In this document: positions 45,163-56,384 of the stretch, in pieces
Position numbering within the stretch: position 1 is the stretch's first letter
Layout of the letters: the number at the start of each line of letters is the position of its first letter
Assembly (NCBI GenBank): GCA_026119855.1
Contig: JAOWBW010000105.1
Span: forward strand, 1,302,001-1,366,000
Source of the DNA: Campanula takesimana
Taxonomy: Eukaryota > Streptophyta > Magnoliopsida > Asterales > Campanulaceae
Reading direction: 5' to 3'
DNA: 64,000 nucleotides
The notes under the pieces: model-generated
The model's database searches: none
Told to the model about the DNA's origin: nothing
The model's input: the letters and a program-made list of their open reading frames with translations, nothing else
Position numbers and translations under genes: made by a program

Positions 45163-46201
45163 TGTAGACACCCCGCCTTGGACCACTCACCCCGATTGCA
45201 CATTTGATCTTGTGTTTCTCCCCATTTTAAGTGTTTCTCGTTAGTTTCTGTCACTTCCGTTAAGTTCTTGACTGACTTTGTTAAGTCCAGGGACTAAACT
45301 GAATAACAGGGCTGACTTTCTAGTCCATTCTTTCAAAATTGCCTTCTCTGAGTCGCGCGCCTCCGACTGGAGGATCCAGGCGCGCGCGCCTCCCGCCCCC
45401 AAAGCAGGAGGCGCGTGCCTCTGGGCGTCAGTTACAGATTTCTGGCCAGGATTCTCTCCCTTGCTCAATTTACAGGATTTTGCCCGGGAAGGATTTCTTG
45501 GTGACTGAGTTTTGGCACCAAAAACATCTCTCTTTCACCTATAAAAACCTTTCTTTACCTCCATTTTCAAAGATACAAAAACTTTAACCGAAAAAACCTT
45601 GACCTTGACCTTGACCTTGGACTTTTGGCTCTCAATCTCATATTACAATAAACCAAATTTCCTACTTTCAAAGCATTTTCCAAAGGATTTCTCCAAGTAA
45701 ATCAACAAGAAGTGTTTGAAGTCTCTTGAAGTCTAGGTAAAGCTATTTCTTTCCCCTTCTCAACTTCATCTCTTTTCTCTTTCTTTTTGTATGATCAAAG
45801 TGCAATCACCCAAATCATTTTGGGACATGACTCTAATGATCTCCTCATCTCATTGAGGTCGGTTAAAGAGTTATCTCCTACATTCCAAACTCTATTTTAA
45901 ACCCCTTTTTAGGATTTAAAGAAGAAGAAGAAGAACGTTTATCATTCATGTAGATTTTGATCAAGCAAGATCAACTTTAGTTGGGCGAGATGGGTGTTTC
46001 GGTACTTCCCATCTCGTAATCTAACCCCCGAACCTCAAAACAAGGAATCTCTTTTTTCGTAATCAAACTTAGGCTATTATCAATAGGTTTTTCTTATGTT
46101 CCTCAAAACATAGGTGGCGACTCTAAACAATCTAAAACAAGTTAGACATCCTAGGATAATTCACCGCTCTAGCCAAGTTGTGGTTTCCCGGGGTATCTAC
46201 A
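45163..46201 (+). repeat. T3 3' LTR (1039 bp)
   Basis: TGTAGACACCCC start and TATCTACA end, TATA at 45540-45547. Palindromes at 45354-45360 and 45380-45390, with the extra GCGCGTGCC segment missing from the 5' LTR. Confidence 0.95.
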
Positions 46202-46386
46202 ACCTTGCGCAGTGCTGCTTTAAATTTCCGCTGTGCATTTCATACTCTCTCTGCGCGCTATACTTAGCTTATTTGAGAACTGTGCGCATAAGCCATTGAT
46301 TTACAAAAGGGTTTGAAAAGAGTTTTTAAAACGCTATTCACCCCCCTAGCATTTTTCATACCCTTATTGCCCCTTTAGGACCAACA
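46202..46386 (+). repeat. S1 3' LTR, second part
   Basis: The last 185 bp match the end of the S1 5' LTR and close with GGACCAACA. They are followed by the CTCCC duplication. Confidence 0.95.
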
Positions 46387-46391
46387 CTCCC

Positions 46392-47374
46392 ACACTTGGA
46401 CAAATACTCAGGCAATTCTGATGCCATGGATCACCTTAAGTCTTTCGAAGGTATGATGGCCTTAGTTTCCAACAAGGACGACGTACTTTGCAAGGCCTTT
46501 GCTAGTACGTTAGTTGGGGCAGCCAGGTCTTGGTTTATGGTCCTAGAAAGAAAAAGCATTAATTCCTTCTCCAAATTAAAGTCAAGTTTCTTAGAGTATT
46601 TCGCCACGGCCGGAGCTGGAAAGAAGAGGCTTTCAGACCTAGGAAACATAGTCCAAGGGAAAAATGAGTCAACTATGAGTTTTTACAATAGGTTCAGAGA
46701 CTTGGCCGACTCAATAGAAGAAAGACTCACCGAAAGGGAGATTATAATGTGTTTCTATAAGGGACAGAGATCAGACGAGCTCACCTATGAATTGTCGGTG
46801 AGAGAGCCTCTTATAAAAGCTGAGCTATACCAGATGGCCTATGCAACAGCCACTGCTGAAGAAAAAAAAGAAACTGATGTCGGGATACAGAGATCGAGAA
46901 CGAGGAAGGGAGAGCAGGCCGCCCACCTCTGACTCGGCGCAAGGCACTAATGTAGGGGGAAATAGAGGAAAGAATAGAACGAGAGGAACCGAGGTCTTCA
47001 CTCCCCTCACGAAGCCGATATCTGAGATAATGAGTTTGGTAAATCTTCCTAACCCAAAACCTCTCAAAGACAATCCAAAATTTCCCCGTGATATGAACAA
47101 ATATTGTGCCTACCATCGAGATAATGGCCACGAGACAGATAACTGCTATGCCCTGAAGAAAATACTGCAGAGATGGGCCGATCAGGGAAAACTAGACGAG
47201 TTCATAGCAAAGAAGGATAACAAACGCCCAAGGGAAGACGAGAGGGAAAATGGTCGAGAAGATAGACCACCTCGGGTCAAGTTGATCGGCGTAATCAAGG
47301 AGGAAATTCCTTCAAACACAAGGCTAAAGGAGAAAATCTATGAGCTTAGTAAAGTCTACCACATCCCTCCTTAG
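46392..47374 (+). pseudogene. gag: T2 gag, 3' part with zinc knuckle
   Basis: Continues the frame from 16885: LDKYSGNSDAMDHLKSF, then the gag core (AARSWFMVL, LKSSFLEYF, ESTMSFYNRF). The frame shifts near 46880, in an A-rich run (AAGAAAAAAAAGAAA). The Tat-type zinc knuckle YCAYHRDNGHETDNC lies near 47102-47146. TAG at 47372-47374 ends it. It is related to, but quite different from, T3 gag. Confidence 0.85.
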
Positions 47375-48220
47375 ATTCATAAAGGAGAGGAAGTAATCAG
47401 CTTCTCCCCAAATGATCTGACCGGGAATAGGGCCATGAGAGAGAAACCGTTGGTCATCACAGGCCGAATTGACAACTGTGAGTCGGAAAGACACTTGATA
47501 GACTCTAGGGCAGCTAAAGACGTGCTCTATTACAGGACTTTCAAGGAGATAGAGCTGACGGATACTATGCTGACCCCATGCAACGGAAGACTGGAAGGGT
47601 TCACAAATCACAAAGCTGAGGCTAAAGGAACCGTGGACTTGGTACTAGAAGTTAGTGAGTACCCTTATAAGACATCGGGAACAATCACCTTCATCGTTAT
47701 GGACCTGGCTAGTGATTATCATGCCATACTCGGCTCTCCCAGTCAAGGAAAATAGGGAATGGTTGCTTCCCTTCCTCACCAGAGGGTGAAGTTCCCGACC
47801 CCAGAAGGCATAGGATGCGTCCTCAGCAACCCCAAACATTTCTTGGAACACGTGATGAGGTATTGAAAGCCAAAAACCAAAATGGAGATTGACACTCCAG
47901 AAAGGAATATTACTATCTCTAAGTCGACCACGGTCACATCATCAGTCCCCAACATCGGCATCATTACAGTAGACATGCCTGAGCAATGGGTAGTACTGGA
48001 TGACGATAATGGCATGACAGATACCGAGGTGACTTATGGGTTGGAAGGTTATGGATGTATTTCCATGAACACAGCTTCGGACGAGCCGAGTAACTCAACC
48101 CTCGCCCTCGTCCCAAGCTCAGGGGCCACAATACCCTCCAACATAGATGCCGAGATAGATAGACTCCTAGACATGGAGAATGTGAGCCTAGAAGGCAAGG
48201 ACAAGGAGAGAGTAAAATAG
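47375..48220 (+). pseudogene. pro: T2 protease region
   Basis: Same frame as the knuckle. The retropepsin site reads LIDSRAAKDVLYY near 47497-47535, where the usual catalytic D-S/T-G is D-S-R, so the enzyme would be dead. In-frame stops occur at 47753-47755, near 47864 and at 48218-48220. The LGSPSQGK block is a worn form of the usual LGRPW motif. Confidence 0.8.
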
Positions 48221-48226
48221 ATCATA

Positions 48227-51200
48227 GTGGAAACCTTAGAGTTCAGGGACAGACCCGAGTTGAAACCAGTTGACCAGTTAGACGAGGTCATTATCAACCC
48301 TGACTACCCAGAACAGAAGATAAGGATTGGGAAACAACTCCTACAACAAGAAAGAGAGGAGCTCATCAGCCTGCTCAGAAATAACTTGGATGTGTTTACA
48401 TGGAGGGTAGAGGATATGGTTGGAGTTAAAGAGGCCATAGCTCTCCACAAACTGGAGGTCGACCAGTTTTTCAAACCGGTCAAACAAGGAAGAAGGGTCT
48501 TCTCCACTGATAAAGAAAAGGCAATCGAGGTCGAGGTAGATAAGTTGCTGAAGGCCGGGATCATCCGAGAAGCAACATACCCCGAGTGGCTAGCTAATGT
48601 TGTCATGGTAAAGAAACAGAATAGCAAGTGGAGGATGTGTGTTGACTTCACAGACCTCAACAAGGCCTGCCCAAAAGACACCTATCCCCTTCCCAGGATC
48701 GACAAGTTGGTTGATTCCATTGCTGGACACCAAACTCTGAGTTTCCTGGACGCTTATTCTGGTTACCACCAAGTCAAGATGGCTGAGGATGACATTGAAA
48801 AGACCGCCTTCCAAGCAGCAGGAGGGATCTACTGTTATGTAATGATGCCTTTCGGCCTCAAGAATGCTGGAGCAACTTATCAGATGATGGTGAACAAGGT
48901 GTTCAAATCCCAGATCGGTAGGAATATGGAGGCCTATATTGACGACATGCTAATAAAGATCAAGTCTGGAAGTCACGTCCCAGACCTGACGGATACCATC
49001 AGAAACTTGAAGGAAAACGACATGAAGCTCAACCCTAGCAAGTGTGTTTTTGGGGTCACGGCTGGCAAATTCCTCGGCTTCATGGTATCGCAACGCGGCA
49101 TCGAGGCAAACCCGGAGAATATTCAGGCCCTAATTGGCATGAAAAAGCCGACATTTGTAAAAGAGGTCCAAAGGTTAAACGGAAGGGTGGCCGGTCTGGG
49201 AAGATTTATCGCCAAGTCGGCAGAAAAGTCATTACCATTCTTCAAAGCTTTGAAGGGGACAAAGGCCTTCGCCTGGACCCCAGAGTGCTTGGCATCATTC
49301 CAACAATTAAAGGAGTACTTGGGTTCTCCTCCTATACTCAGCAGCCTGATTATGGGCGAGACACTCTCCGTGTTCCTTGCAGCAACAGACAGAGCCGTGG
49401 CGGCCGTGTTAATACGAGAAGATAACGGAATTCAGAAGCCAGTGTACTATGTAAGTAAAGCATTGTCAGACACCGAGGGAAGATATTTCAATGCCGAGAA
49501 GATAGCATATGCATTGGTAATTGCCGCCAGAAAACTGTGCGCTTATTTCTCCGCTCATCCCATCACGGTTTATACCGACGCGCCACTCAGAAAGATATTA
49601 CACAAGATGGACAGTTCGGGCAGATTATTGAACTGGTCCATCGAATTGACCGAGTTCGACATAACATACAAGCCGAGGAAGACCTTGATGGCGCAGCCTT
49701 TGGTTGACTTCCAAGTCGAGACCGCGTTCTCAAGCGAATATACGCCGACTAACAGGAAGAGGAAGTTTCCCATGGATAGAGAACCTCTAGAAGAGATACC
49801 CAATAATTGTTGGGTCCTATACACAGATGGATCGACGACAAAAGGGAGAAGTGGAGCCGGGATATACTTGACAAGTCCAGGCGGCGAAAATATAGCCCGT
49901 GACGTTATCAGATTCAAATTCCCAACTTCAAACAACCAGGCAGAATACGAAGCCTTGATCTTGGGAATAGAAAGGGCTAAGTTCTTTGGTGCAAACAAAC
50001 TGGTAGCTTACAGTGATTCCCAACTCGTAGTAAACAAAGTGAAAGGGGAATATAACACCGAAAACCACATGCTGACTAAGTACAGGGATCTCGTCTTGAA
50101 TTTGACCAAGAACTTGGAGTTTTGGGAAATAAGGCAAGTAGGACGAGAGCACAACCAGGAGGCCGACTTGCTGTCAAAGATGGCCACGTCAGAAGAAACC
50201 AGTCCTCTAGTCATCTACGCCGATCAACCTGCCTACGAAAGATTGGAGATATTGATTCTAGATGACGAAGAGAGAACCTGGATTGAAGATTACAAGGACT
50301 ACATAGAGAAGGGAAGGATACCAGAAGACGAGTTGACGGCCAAGATGATAAAGAAGAAGAAAGTCAGGTACATAGTCTGGAACGATATTCTATATCGAAG
50401 GTCGTTCTCCATGCCCCTCTTAAGATGTGTCTCCCCTAAAGACACAATGAAATTACTGGCTGAGGTACATGAAAGAGTTTGTGGAGGACACCCGGGGGCC
50501 AGAACTCTTGCTGATAAAATAATCACACTCGGTTACTACTGGCCGAATTTGAGAGAGGAGGCCCAGGCTTATCTGAAAAAGTGCGACAAATGCCAACGCT
50601 TCTCAGACCTACCTAGAGTACCACCTGTGGAGCAAAGTCTCGTCATACCGACATGGCCTTTCGACATGTGGGGGGTAGACATTATTGGGACTTTTCCCTT
50701 GGCCAAAGGAAGCAACAAGTTTGTGATCGTAGCAGTCGACTACTTCACCAAATGGGTGGAAGCTAAGCCCTTGGCAAATATTACAGAGGAGAACGCCATC
50801 AACTTCATCCATGACTACATATGGTGTCGTTTCGGCGTCCCACATTCTATTGTAACCGAAAACGGACTCCAGTTCTCTAGTGCATTCATAGAAGAATTAA
50901 ACAAACTAGGGGTCAAGCACAGAAAGTCATCGGTCAGTCATCCTCAAGGTAATGGGCAAGCCGAGGCAGCGAACAAGTTGATACTAAGAGCCTTAACCAA
51001 GAGTCTAGAAGGAAGCCAAGGAAAGTGGCTGGACGACCTCCCCCTTGCTTTATGGGCAGTTCGCATAACCACTCAGGGGCCGACTGGGGAGACTCCCTTT
51101 GCACTAACTTATGGATCTGAGGCTATGGCTCCAACCGAGATGGCCTTGCCCACTTTCAGAGCGACCAATTATGATGAGGTGGTCAATGAATACAACCGAT

Positions 51201-51511
51201 TGCTGGACCTAGACCTAGTTGAAGCAAAAAGGCTGACGGATTAACTCAGAATGATTAACTATAAGCAGAGGACCAAAGCCTACCATGACAGCAAGGTAAA
51301 GAAGAAAGTTTTCGAAGTTGGTGACTGGGTACTCAGAAAGATCGAGTTGACACACTTGAAGGCTCAGCAAAACAAACTCTCTCCGAATTGGGAAGGCCCC
51401 TAGATCGTTACTCACATTATCAGAGAGGGGACCTACATGCTCAAAACTCCGGAAGGAAAAGAGCTGAAACACCCGTGGCATTCGGAGCATTTGAGGAGAT
51501 ACTATCAGTAA
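48227..51511 (+). pseudogene. pol: T2 pol: RT, RNase H, second RNase H, integrase
   Basis: A 1005-codon frame to TAA at 51242-51244, which continues in frame with one more stop (51402-51404) to the natural end RRYYQ at 51511. The RT has FTDLNKACPKDTYPLP and YIDD at 48935-48946. RNase H is about 49280-49700 and the second RNase H (WVLYTDGSTTKGRSGAG) 49800-50190. The integrase has its finger near 50466-50595 (CDKC) and the DDE core (DIIGTFPLAKG, TENGLQF with D to E at the second acidic position, GNGQAEAANK). The sub-lineage looks Retand-like and distinct from T1/T3. Confidence 0.92.
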
Positions 51512-52482
51512 CACCTCGGCACCCTATCTTTTATCGCTTTCTAGATTAGATTTTTGGTCTCTAGTTTTTAGCATCTGATAGCTTAAATAGCCATAGTTTG
51601 ATTTCATCAATAAAGTTTTCTTTCTAAAACACCGTTGATTTCCTAAGCACATATGCACCAAGCATGGTTTAGGCATTACTGGACAATGTCGAGATCGCCT
51701 CTTAATTGAGAGCAAAAACATCTCGACTCTTGGCCATTTGAACTAATTCTGACAACTAGTCCTCTCAAATTTGGGTAAGACCATAACATTTGAATCCCTG
51801 TGACAATTTGAGACTAGTTAACAATTAGTTCTTCCAAACTTAAAACAAAACCGAGCACCTAACGCTCGTCAACAGCCAATAACGGTAAACGACCACGGCC
51901 TACAACATAGCCTAACTCGGCTGACAATTTGAACCTAATTCTGACAGCTAGTCCTCAAATTTGGGCAAGACCAGATGTCTGAATCCCCATGACAATTTGA
52001 GACTAGTTAACAATTAGTTCTTTCAAATTTAAAACAGAACCGTGCACCTAACGCTCGTCAACGGCCTTAAACGGTGAACGACCACGGCCTACAACACAGC
52101 CTAAACCGGCTGACGCATCTCATCATTTCAGACAATGTTAAGACGTCTCAAGCCGAGATAAAGTAGCATGAACGAGTGATGAGATAACACTTAACTACGT
52201 AACAATTAAGAAAACAAGGGTAAATTTACACCTCGAACCAAGGTAGACAAATCCCTACAAATAACTAGTGTTTACGCCTTCCAGTTTACACTGCCCCAAG
52301 GCAGACAAATACTTTAACAAACAAATAACAAGTGTTTTACGCCCCCAGACTACGCTGGACCCAGGCATACAAATACTAAACAAAATAAATTGTTTCAAGC
52401 CAAACCGGCTCACAGACAAAAAAGAAATAAATTGTACTAGGTCACATCGGACCTGCCCCAACAAATAAAAATTCCATAGAAT
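51512..52482 (+). repeat. T2 post-pol region with tandem duplications
   Basis: Non-coding. A unit of about 188 bp occurs twice (from about 51739 and 51927), each with GACAATTTGAGACTAGTTAA and ACGACCACGGCCTACAACA. A second pair of about 65 bp (GTGTTTTACGCC, CAGGCATACAAATAC type) lies at 52268-52380. It takes the same place as the arrays of T1 and T3, but before the antisense gene's stop. Confidence 0.75.
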
Positions 52483-53737
52483 TCACGGAGCCTGCTGATC
52501 CTCTTCGTCTTCCTCGTCATCAAGGCTGAGTTCCTTCTTAAATCGATCAACCAGAGCATGAAAATTATCAGGGTCCACCGGGGGAGCACTCCAGACCGGC
52601 CTCTCCTCTGCCTCATCATCTTGGGCAATCAACCTCAGGGTATTCTCGGAATAGGGGATCATGGAATGAGCAGCACGGGCCTCGACACTATAAGCATAAT
52701 TCAGCAAAAGGCGAGCCAATTTCTCAACTGGAACATCCACCTCAGGGTCAATATGGAGTTGGTGAGCTGCGTGTGTATAGCCGTCGACATAAGTAGTTTT
52801 CACTTGTTCATCAATAATTGACGGCATCACGATACTTTGGAAGTTCAACACAGCCGCCTTCTCCTTGGTGGGAATACTCTCCTCCAGCTGATGAAACCTC
52901 ATCTCCATCTCCTCTTTCTCCTTCGCTAAAAGGGCAGCGTTCTCCCTCTCTTTTGCGGTTTCTTCCTCCGATTGACGCAAAGCCTCTTTCAACCTCTCAA
53001 CTTCTGCCGCGGCCGCCTCCATAGCCTTATTCTTCTCTGCAAAAGCCTTTTTGGTCTCCTCATGAGCTTTATTAGCCAGATCGACTGCTTGACCGCACCT
53101 CTCCCAAGCTATGGCCGCCTTGGTCTCTAGGTCGGCCATCTTCTTGCTAACCCCTGACCATTGCGCCGCCTCATGCTTAGCTAAGGTGGCAAGCTGCACA
53201 AAGAAACCAAATGTCAACAAAGACGAGAATAATCAGAAAACAAGCAAGCCAACCCATTACCTCGGTAATAATAAGGCCTCTGCGTTCAGCCATATGGGCA
53301 TAGGTGGGCGGCATGGAATTCAATCCTTGTAAAAGATCAGCATCATAAGCTCGCTCCAAAATTGGACGGCCAAGTCTCATTATAGGACCAGATCTGGCAG
53401 TAACATCGAGGCTCTTCAACGGACGGACATCTGAAAAGTCAGCTATCAAAGCATCAATTTCCTCGGAAGAAAATATGGAAGAAGGACCCGCAGTAGTGGA
53501 GCTGGGACGTTTGGGTGGAGGCTCATCAAAAGACCCCTCTGCTCCATCACGGCCCCTTTTCTCGGTCAAGGGCTCAGCATCTGTACCCATCTCGGTCCCT
53601 TCGACAGCAGCTTCCCTAGCAATATCAGGATCTTGCGTTGGAAACTGCGCACCGTCAGCAGCCTCCTCAGTTTGACCCCATGTGCCGACCACATCTATTG
53701 TAAGAAGAGGGCCAGCCTCTTTAGCAGACAAAGCCTC
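52483..53737 (-). pseudogene. T2 antisense gene, 3' exons: acidic linker and coiled coil
   Basis: Two segments joined by a clear 67-nt intron (53260-53194, GTAATG to TTTGTGCAG) in phase 0. The first (53734-53261) is acidic and Pro-rich. The second (53193-52483) has a long Ala/Glu/Lys coiled coil (KAHEETKKAFAEKNKAMEAA region) and a conserved C-terminal part with QVKTTYVDGY and an acidic tail. TAA at 53737-53735 breaks the same frame that reaches back to about 53900. This is typical of the C-terminal half of 'putative gypsy-type transposon' proteins (Pfam Transposase_28 group). Function unknown. Confidence 0.7.
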
Positions 53738-55166
53738 TTACCGAGCACCCATATCGGTATGTCTTTTTGCGCGGCCCGAGTTCTTTGACTTCAGCCTTCG
53801 TTTGCTCAAAAGCTTGTTAGGGTCAGAGGAGTACACACGGGCAAGCTCCCTTTCCTCTTCCATGGTCAAACATGTAAGACAGAGATAACAATCAATGTTA
53901 AAATATGACGATGGCCTGCAAGAAGTAAGAGCACAAGTTAAAAGGTATACATCCAACAACTTTATTAGCCCTCAAACACCGTTCATTCTGGGTCTGGCAC
54001 ACCTCGCAGTCCCGGTAAAAGACGAAGTTGGGATGGATCACCCAATCAGGGAACCTGTTACCTCGGCTGATAGGAGCCATCACTTCTACACAAGCCCACG
54101 GCCCCGGCATAAGGCCAGCCTGAACGTAGTAGCTGTGGTTGATTTCCAGGGCCGACCATTCTAACTGCTGAACCGAAGCAAACTTTGTTAACCTTTTGAT
54201 TAAGGCATCACTCCAGGGGGCTTTATAGCACGTTTCTGGGTCTCTGGGGATACTTGTCGGGACAGGGAACTCCCAGCCATGGCGACTCTCAACTCTGATG
54301 ACATGATTATTCCAGCCGGACACCTTGCTCACCGAACTGGAGGTCGGAGCGATAATTTTGGGCCTCCCTTGCTTACTTCTTAGGGTCAGCACACATGTGT
54401 TCTCATTAAAATTGCCTTCAAAAAACTGATAAAAGGCCCAAGGGCATGGTTCAAAACTCAAGCTCCGACATAAGACAATAAAGGACGTAAGGTACCTAAC
54501 GGCATTGGCACCTAGCATGGCAAGAACAGCTTGTCAGTCCTTTAAAAACTCACAGATGAAGGGATCGAAAGGCAGACGAAGCCCTAGTTCAAATTGCTTG
54601 AAAAAGAAGGACACCTCAGTATGGTTTAAATAGAAGGAAGCCTTCTCTTTACTAGTGTTCAGAGGGTGAGCATACTGGTACACAAGATCATAATCTTCGC
54701 GGGAGACCCTACAGGTATCATAAAGATACTCAATCATCTCGTCCCTGGCCTTGGGTTGTTTCGGCCTGGCGGGAGCTACAGTTTTTCCACTTCTAGTATT
54801 TCTGTGACCACGACCTCGGCCTCCCTCAAGAACCTCGTCATCAAACTGGTCTACTATTCTTTCTGAAGTGCTCTCCCCTGACATAGCTGCAGAGGAAAGA
54901 AGGGGGTTAGCATCAAAGATCGAGGTGGAAGCCGCATTCACCCCCCTCTCCTCATTCACCGGAGCCGAGGGGAACACCTCATCCTCAGACAGAACATAAT
55001 ATGAAAAAATATGGGTCAGGAGGTTAGATAGGGAGGATAGGACCACTAAGTTAGGGTTCATCACTCCTAAACGATCAAACCTACGGCTATTGACGGGCCA
55101 TTCTACAGAGCCATTGAAGGCCCTATGTGTTGAAAGGAGTTCTCTGATTTCACTTAGGGCTAACAA
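53738..55166 (-). pseudogene. T2 antisense gene, 5' exons: gypsy-type transposon (Transposase_28-like) domain
   Basis: The frame 55166-53898 is one reading frame broken by TGA at 54536-54534. Around the stop it reads LPFDPFICEFLKD, then GANAVRYLTSFIVLCRSL and PWAFYQFFEGNF, the hallmark of the plant domain annotated as 'putative gypsy type transposon'. A further segment (53959-53738) with ARVYSSDPNKLLSKRR lies in another frame. The junction near 53900-53980 is unclear because the only GT-AG pair seen there would be 36 nt. Upstream, to about 55560, is a leader-like region with a TTTATA box. The natural start may lie further upstream in an extra exon. Confidence 0.65.
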
Positions 55167-56020
55167 AAGCCAGGGCCCGTCCGTTCTTTAATAAAAAGGG
55201 GGAATAGAAGGGTACCTAGAAAATCGATGAAAGTCGAAGTAAGAGAATGGGCAGACCAAAAGGAGAAGTATAACACTGGTTAAACTCGCCGGAATCAAGC
55301 AACGTACAAGGGCTGCCGGTGGAATCGCCGTAAGTCTTGAAGTCAAAAGATTTTCTGACTGTTAAAATAAAACTAAAATATGAAAAGGGGATTTTAGGGA
55401 TTTCAACCGTTTAGAATTCTCGGTTCGGGTGTACCCCGAGAATTTGACCTCAATTCACCCGAAATCTCGTGAAATTCTCGCGGTAAGTGGAGGTTACACA
55501 CGTAATCACCCTAAGCCATCATTACGTACAATTAAGGAAGGTGGCTTCCCTATAAAGCAAATGTCTCTTCACTTAATCTCCGCCGCCTGACACAGATAAC
55601 ATCACCAATCTGTGACGTCATGAACCTGGGAAACAGTGAGCGATCGAGAAACTGCCAGCACATGCTGAGATATGCACAGTGACATCTCGGTCTTGACCAG
55701 ATTTGACTAAATTACGAAAAGGCTATCAGGTACAAAGTACATCCGTGCCGACATGTCAATAAAGACTATGTGATCGGCACTACTTTAAGACGACATCAAG
55801 AAACATGTAGTGTTAATGAAGTTATGAATCAAGATCATAAAAGATGCATTAAATTCAAGCCATGTATCATAGTCAGAACGACGATTACAAGGGAGCAAGA
55901 TATTTCTACTAGCATAGCAAAAGGACCCCCACAACATGGCCGGGGGCTTGACTTGTACAAAATCAAAAAAAAAAAAAAACAAAAAAAAAAAAAAACTACT
56001 GAGTCATGCTAGCTAAAGAT
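55167..56020. other. T2 3' remainder: antisense-gene leader and A-rich tract
   Basis: No ORF is supported. On the minus strand this would be the promoter and leader of the T2 antisense gene. Two A15-like runs at 55966-55995, broken by a single C, mark the right side. No T2 3' LTR is recognisable, so the element's end is lost or too diverged. Confidence 0.45.
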
Positions 56021-56381
56021 TCAAGAAAGATCATAGTCTTGATCTTGATATTCATCGTCTTCCTCCCACTCAACGTCTCCGTCATACCCATATTCGTCAA
56101 GGTTCTGGATCATCTTCTTCATCATCTTCATCTTCATCCTCGTCCTCATCACCTGACTCTTCTGCATCAGAATCATCATCGGAGAATTCGTCGATTGGGT
56201 CAGGTTCTCCAAATTCACCATTACTGTCGGACGGTGATTCCTCCGCCGGAAAAGACGAACGGTACTTGGATGGAAAGATGAAATCATCACAGCTTGAGGA
56301 ATTGTAATTCTCAACTTGGTTTTCTGACTCTGTATCAACTTCCTCCGAGAATGCATCATCGTATGTCCTTTTTGGGGCCAT
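56021..56381 (-). pseudogene. Small acidic ORF of unknown family
   Basis: ATG at 56381 (MAPKRTYDDAFSEEV) opens a Ser/Asp/Glu-rich chain that becomes almost purely acidic. The frame ends near 56097, but the neighbouring frame continues acidic (DEYGYDGDVEWEEDDEYQ) to a stop at about 56021, suggesting one frameshift in a chain of roughly 115-120 residues. It follows a Ty3 gag-protease piece on the same strand. It may be a retrotransposon extra ORF. I do not recognise it. Confidence 0.35.
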
Positions 56382-56384
56382 CTT

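Larger units (their letters stand above)
33114..46201 (+). mobile_element. T3: Tat/Ogre-type Ty3/gypsy element with antisense PMD gene
   Basis: LTRs of 1004 and 1039 bp begin TGTAGAC and end TCTACA, and differ at about 17 positions by eye plus one larger indel. Flanks are ACCCT (33109-33113) and ACCTT (46202-46206), a 5-bp duplication with one change. The content is PBS, leader, gag, protease with a G-patch-like region, RT, two RNase H domains, integrase, stem-loop block, opposite-strand PMD3 and a tandem array. It is close to T1 in pol and PBS but has different LTRs. A few nonsense codons and frameshifts disable it. Confidence 0.95.
16886..46386 (+). mobile_element. S1: SIRE/Maximus-type Ty1/copia element, carrying C1 and T3
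   Basis: LTRs of about 1.7 kb start TGTTGG and end CCAACA. The 5-bp target duplication CTCCC is perfect (16881-16885 and 46387-46391). A PBS with the tRNA-Met-type core follows the 5' LTR. The gene order is gag remnant, pol, then a long env-like gene before the 3' LTR, typical of the SIRE/Maximus lineage, as are the long LTRs. C1 is inserted in the env-like gene and T3 in the 3' LTR. The gag is largely deleted and pol is broken, so the copy is not autonomous. Confidence 0.9.
15945..55990 (+). mobile_element. T2: outermost Tat-type Ty3/gypsy element, split by S1
   Basis: The gag begins at 16752 and is interrupted at 16885 by S1. It resumes at 46392 once S1 and one copy of the CTCCC duplication are removed, keeping the reading frame. 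Protease, RT, RNase H, second RNase H and integrase follow to 51511, then repeats and an opposite-strand gene to about 55.2 kb. The right end is not defined and no 3' LTR is recognised. Several nonsense codons and one frameshift make it the oldest layer of the nest. Confidence 0.75.

Noticed and set aside
52818..53675. Plus-strand ORFs over the T2 antisense gene
   Set aside because: Shadows of the minus-strand exons, which show splice signals and family similarity.
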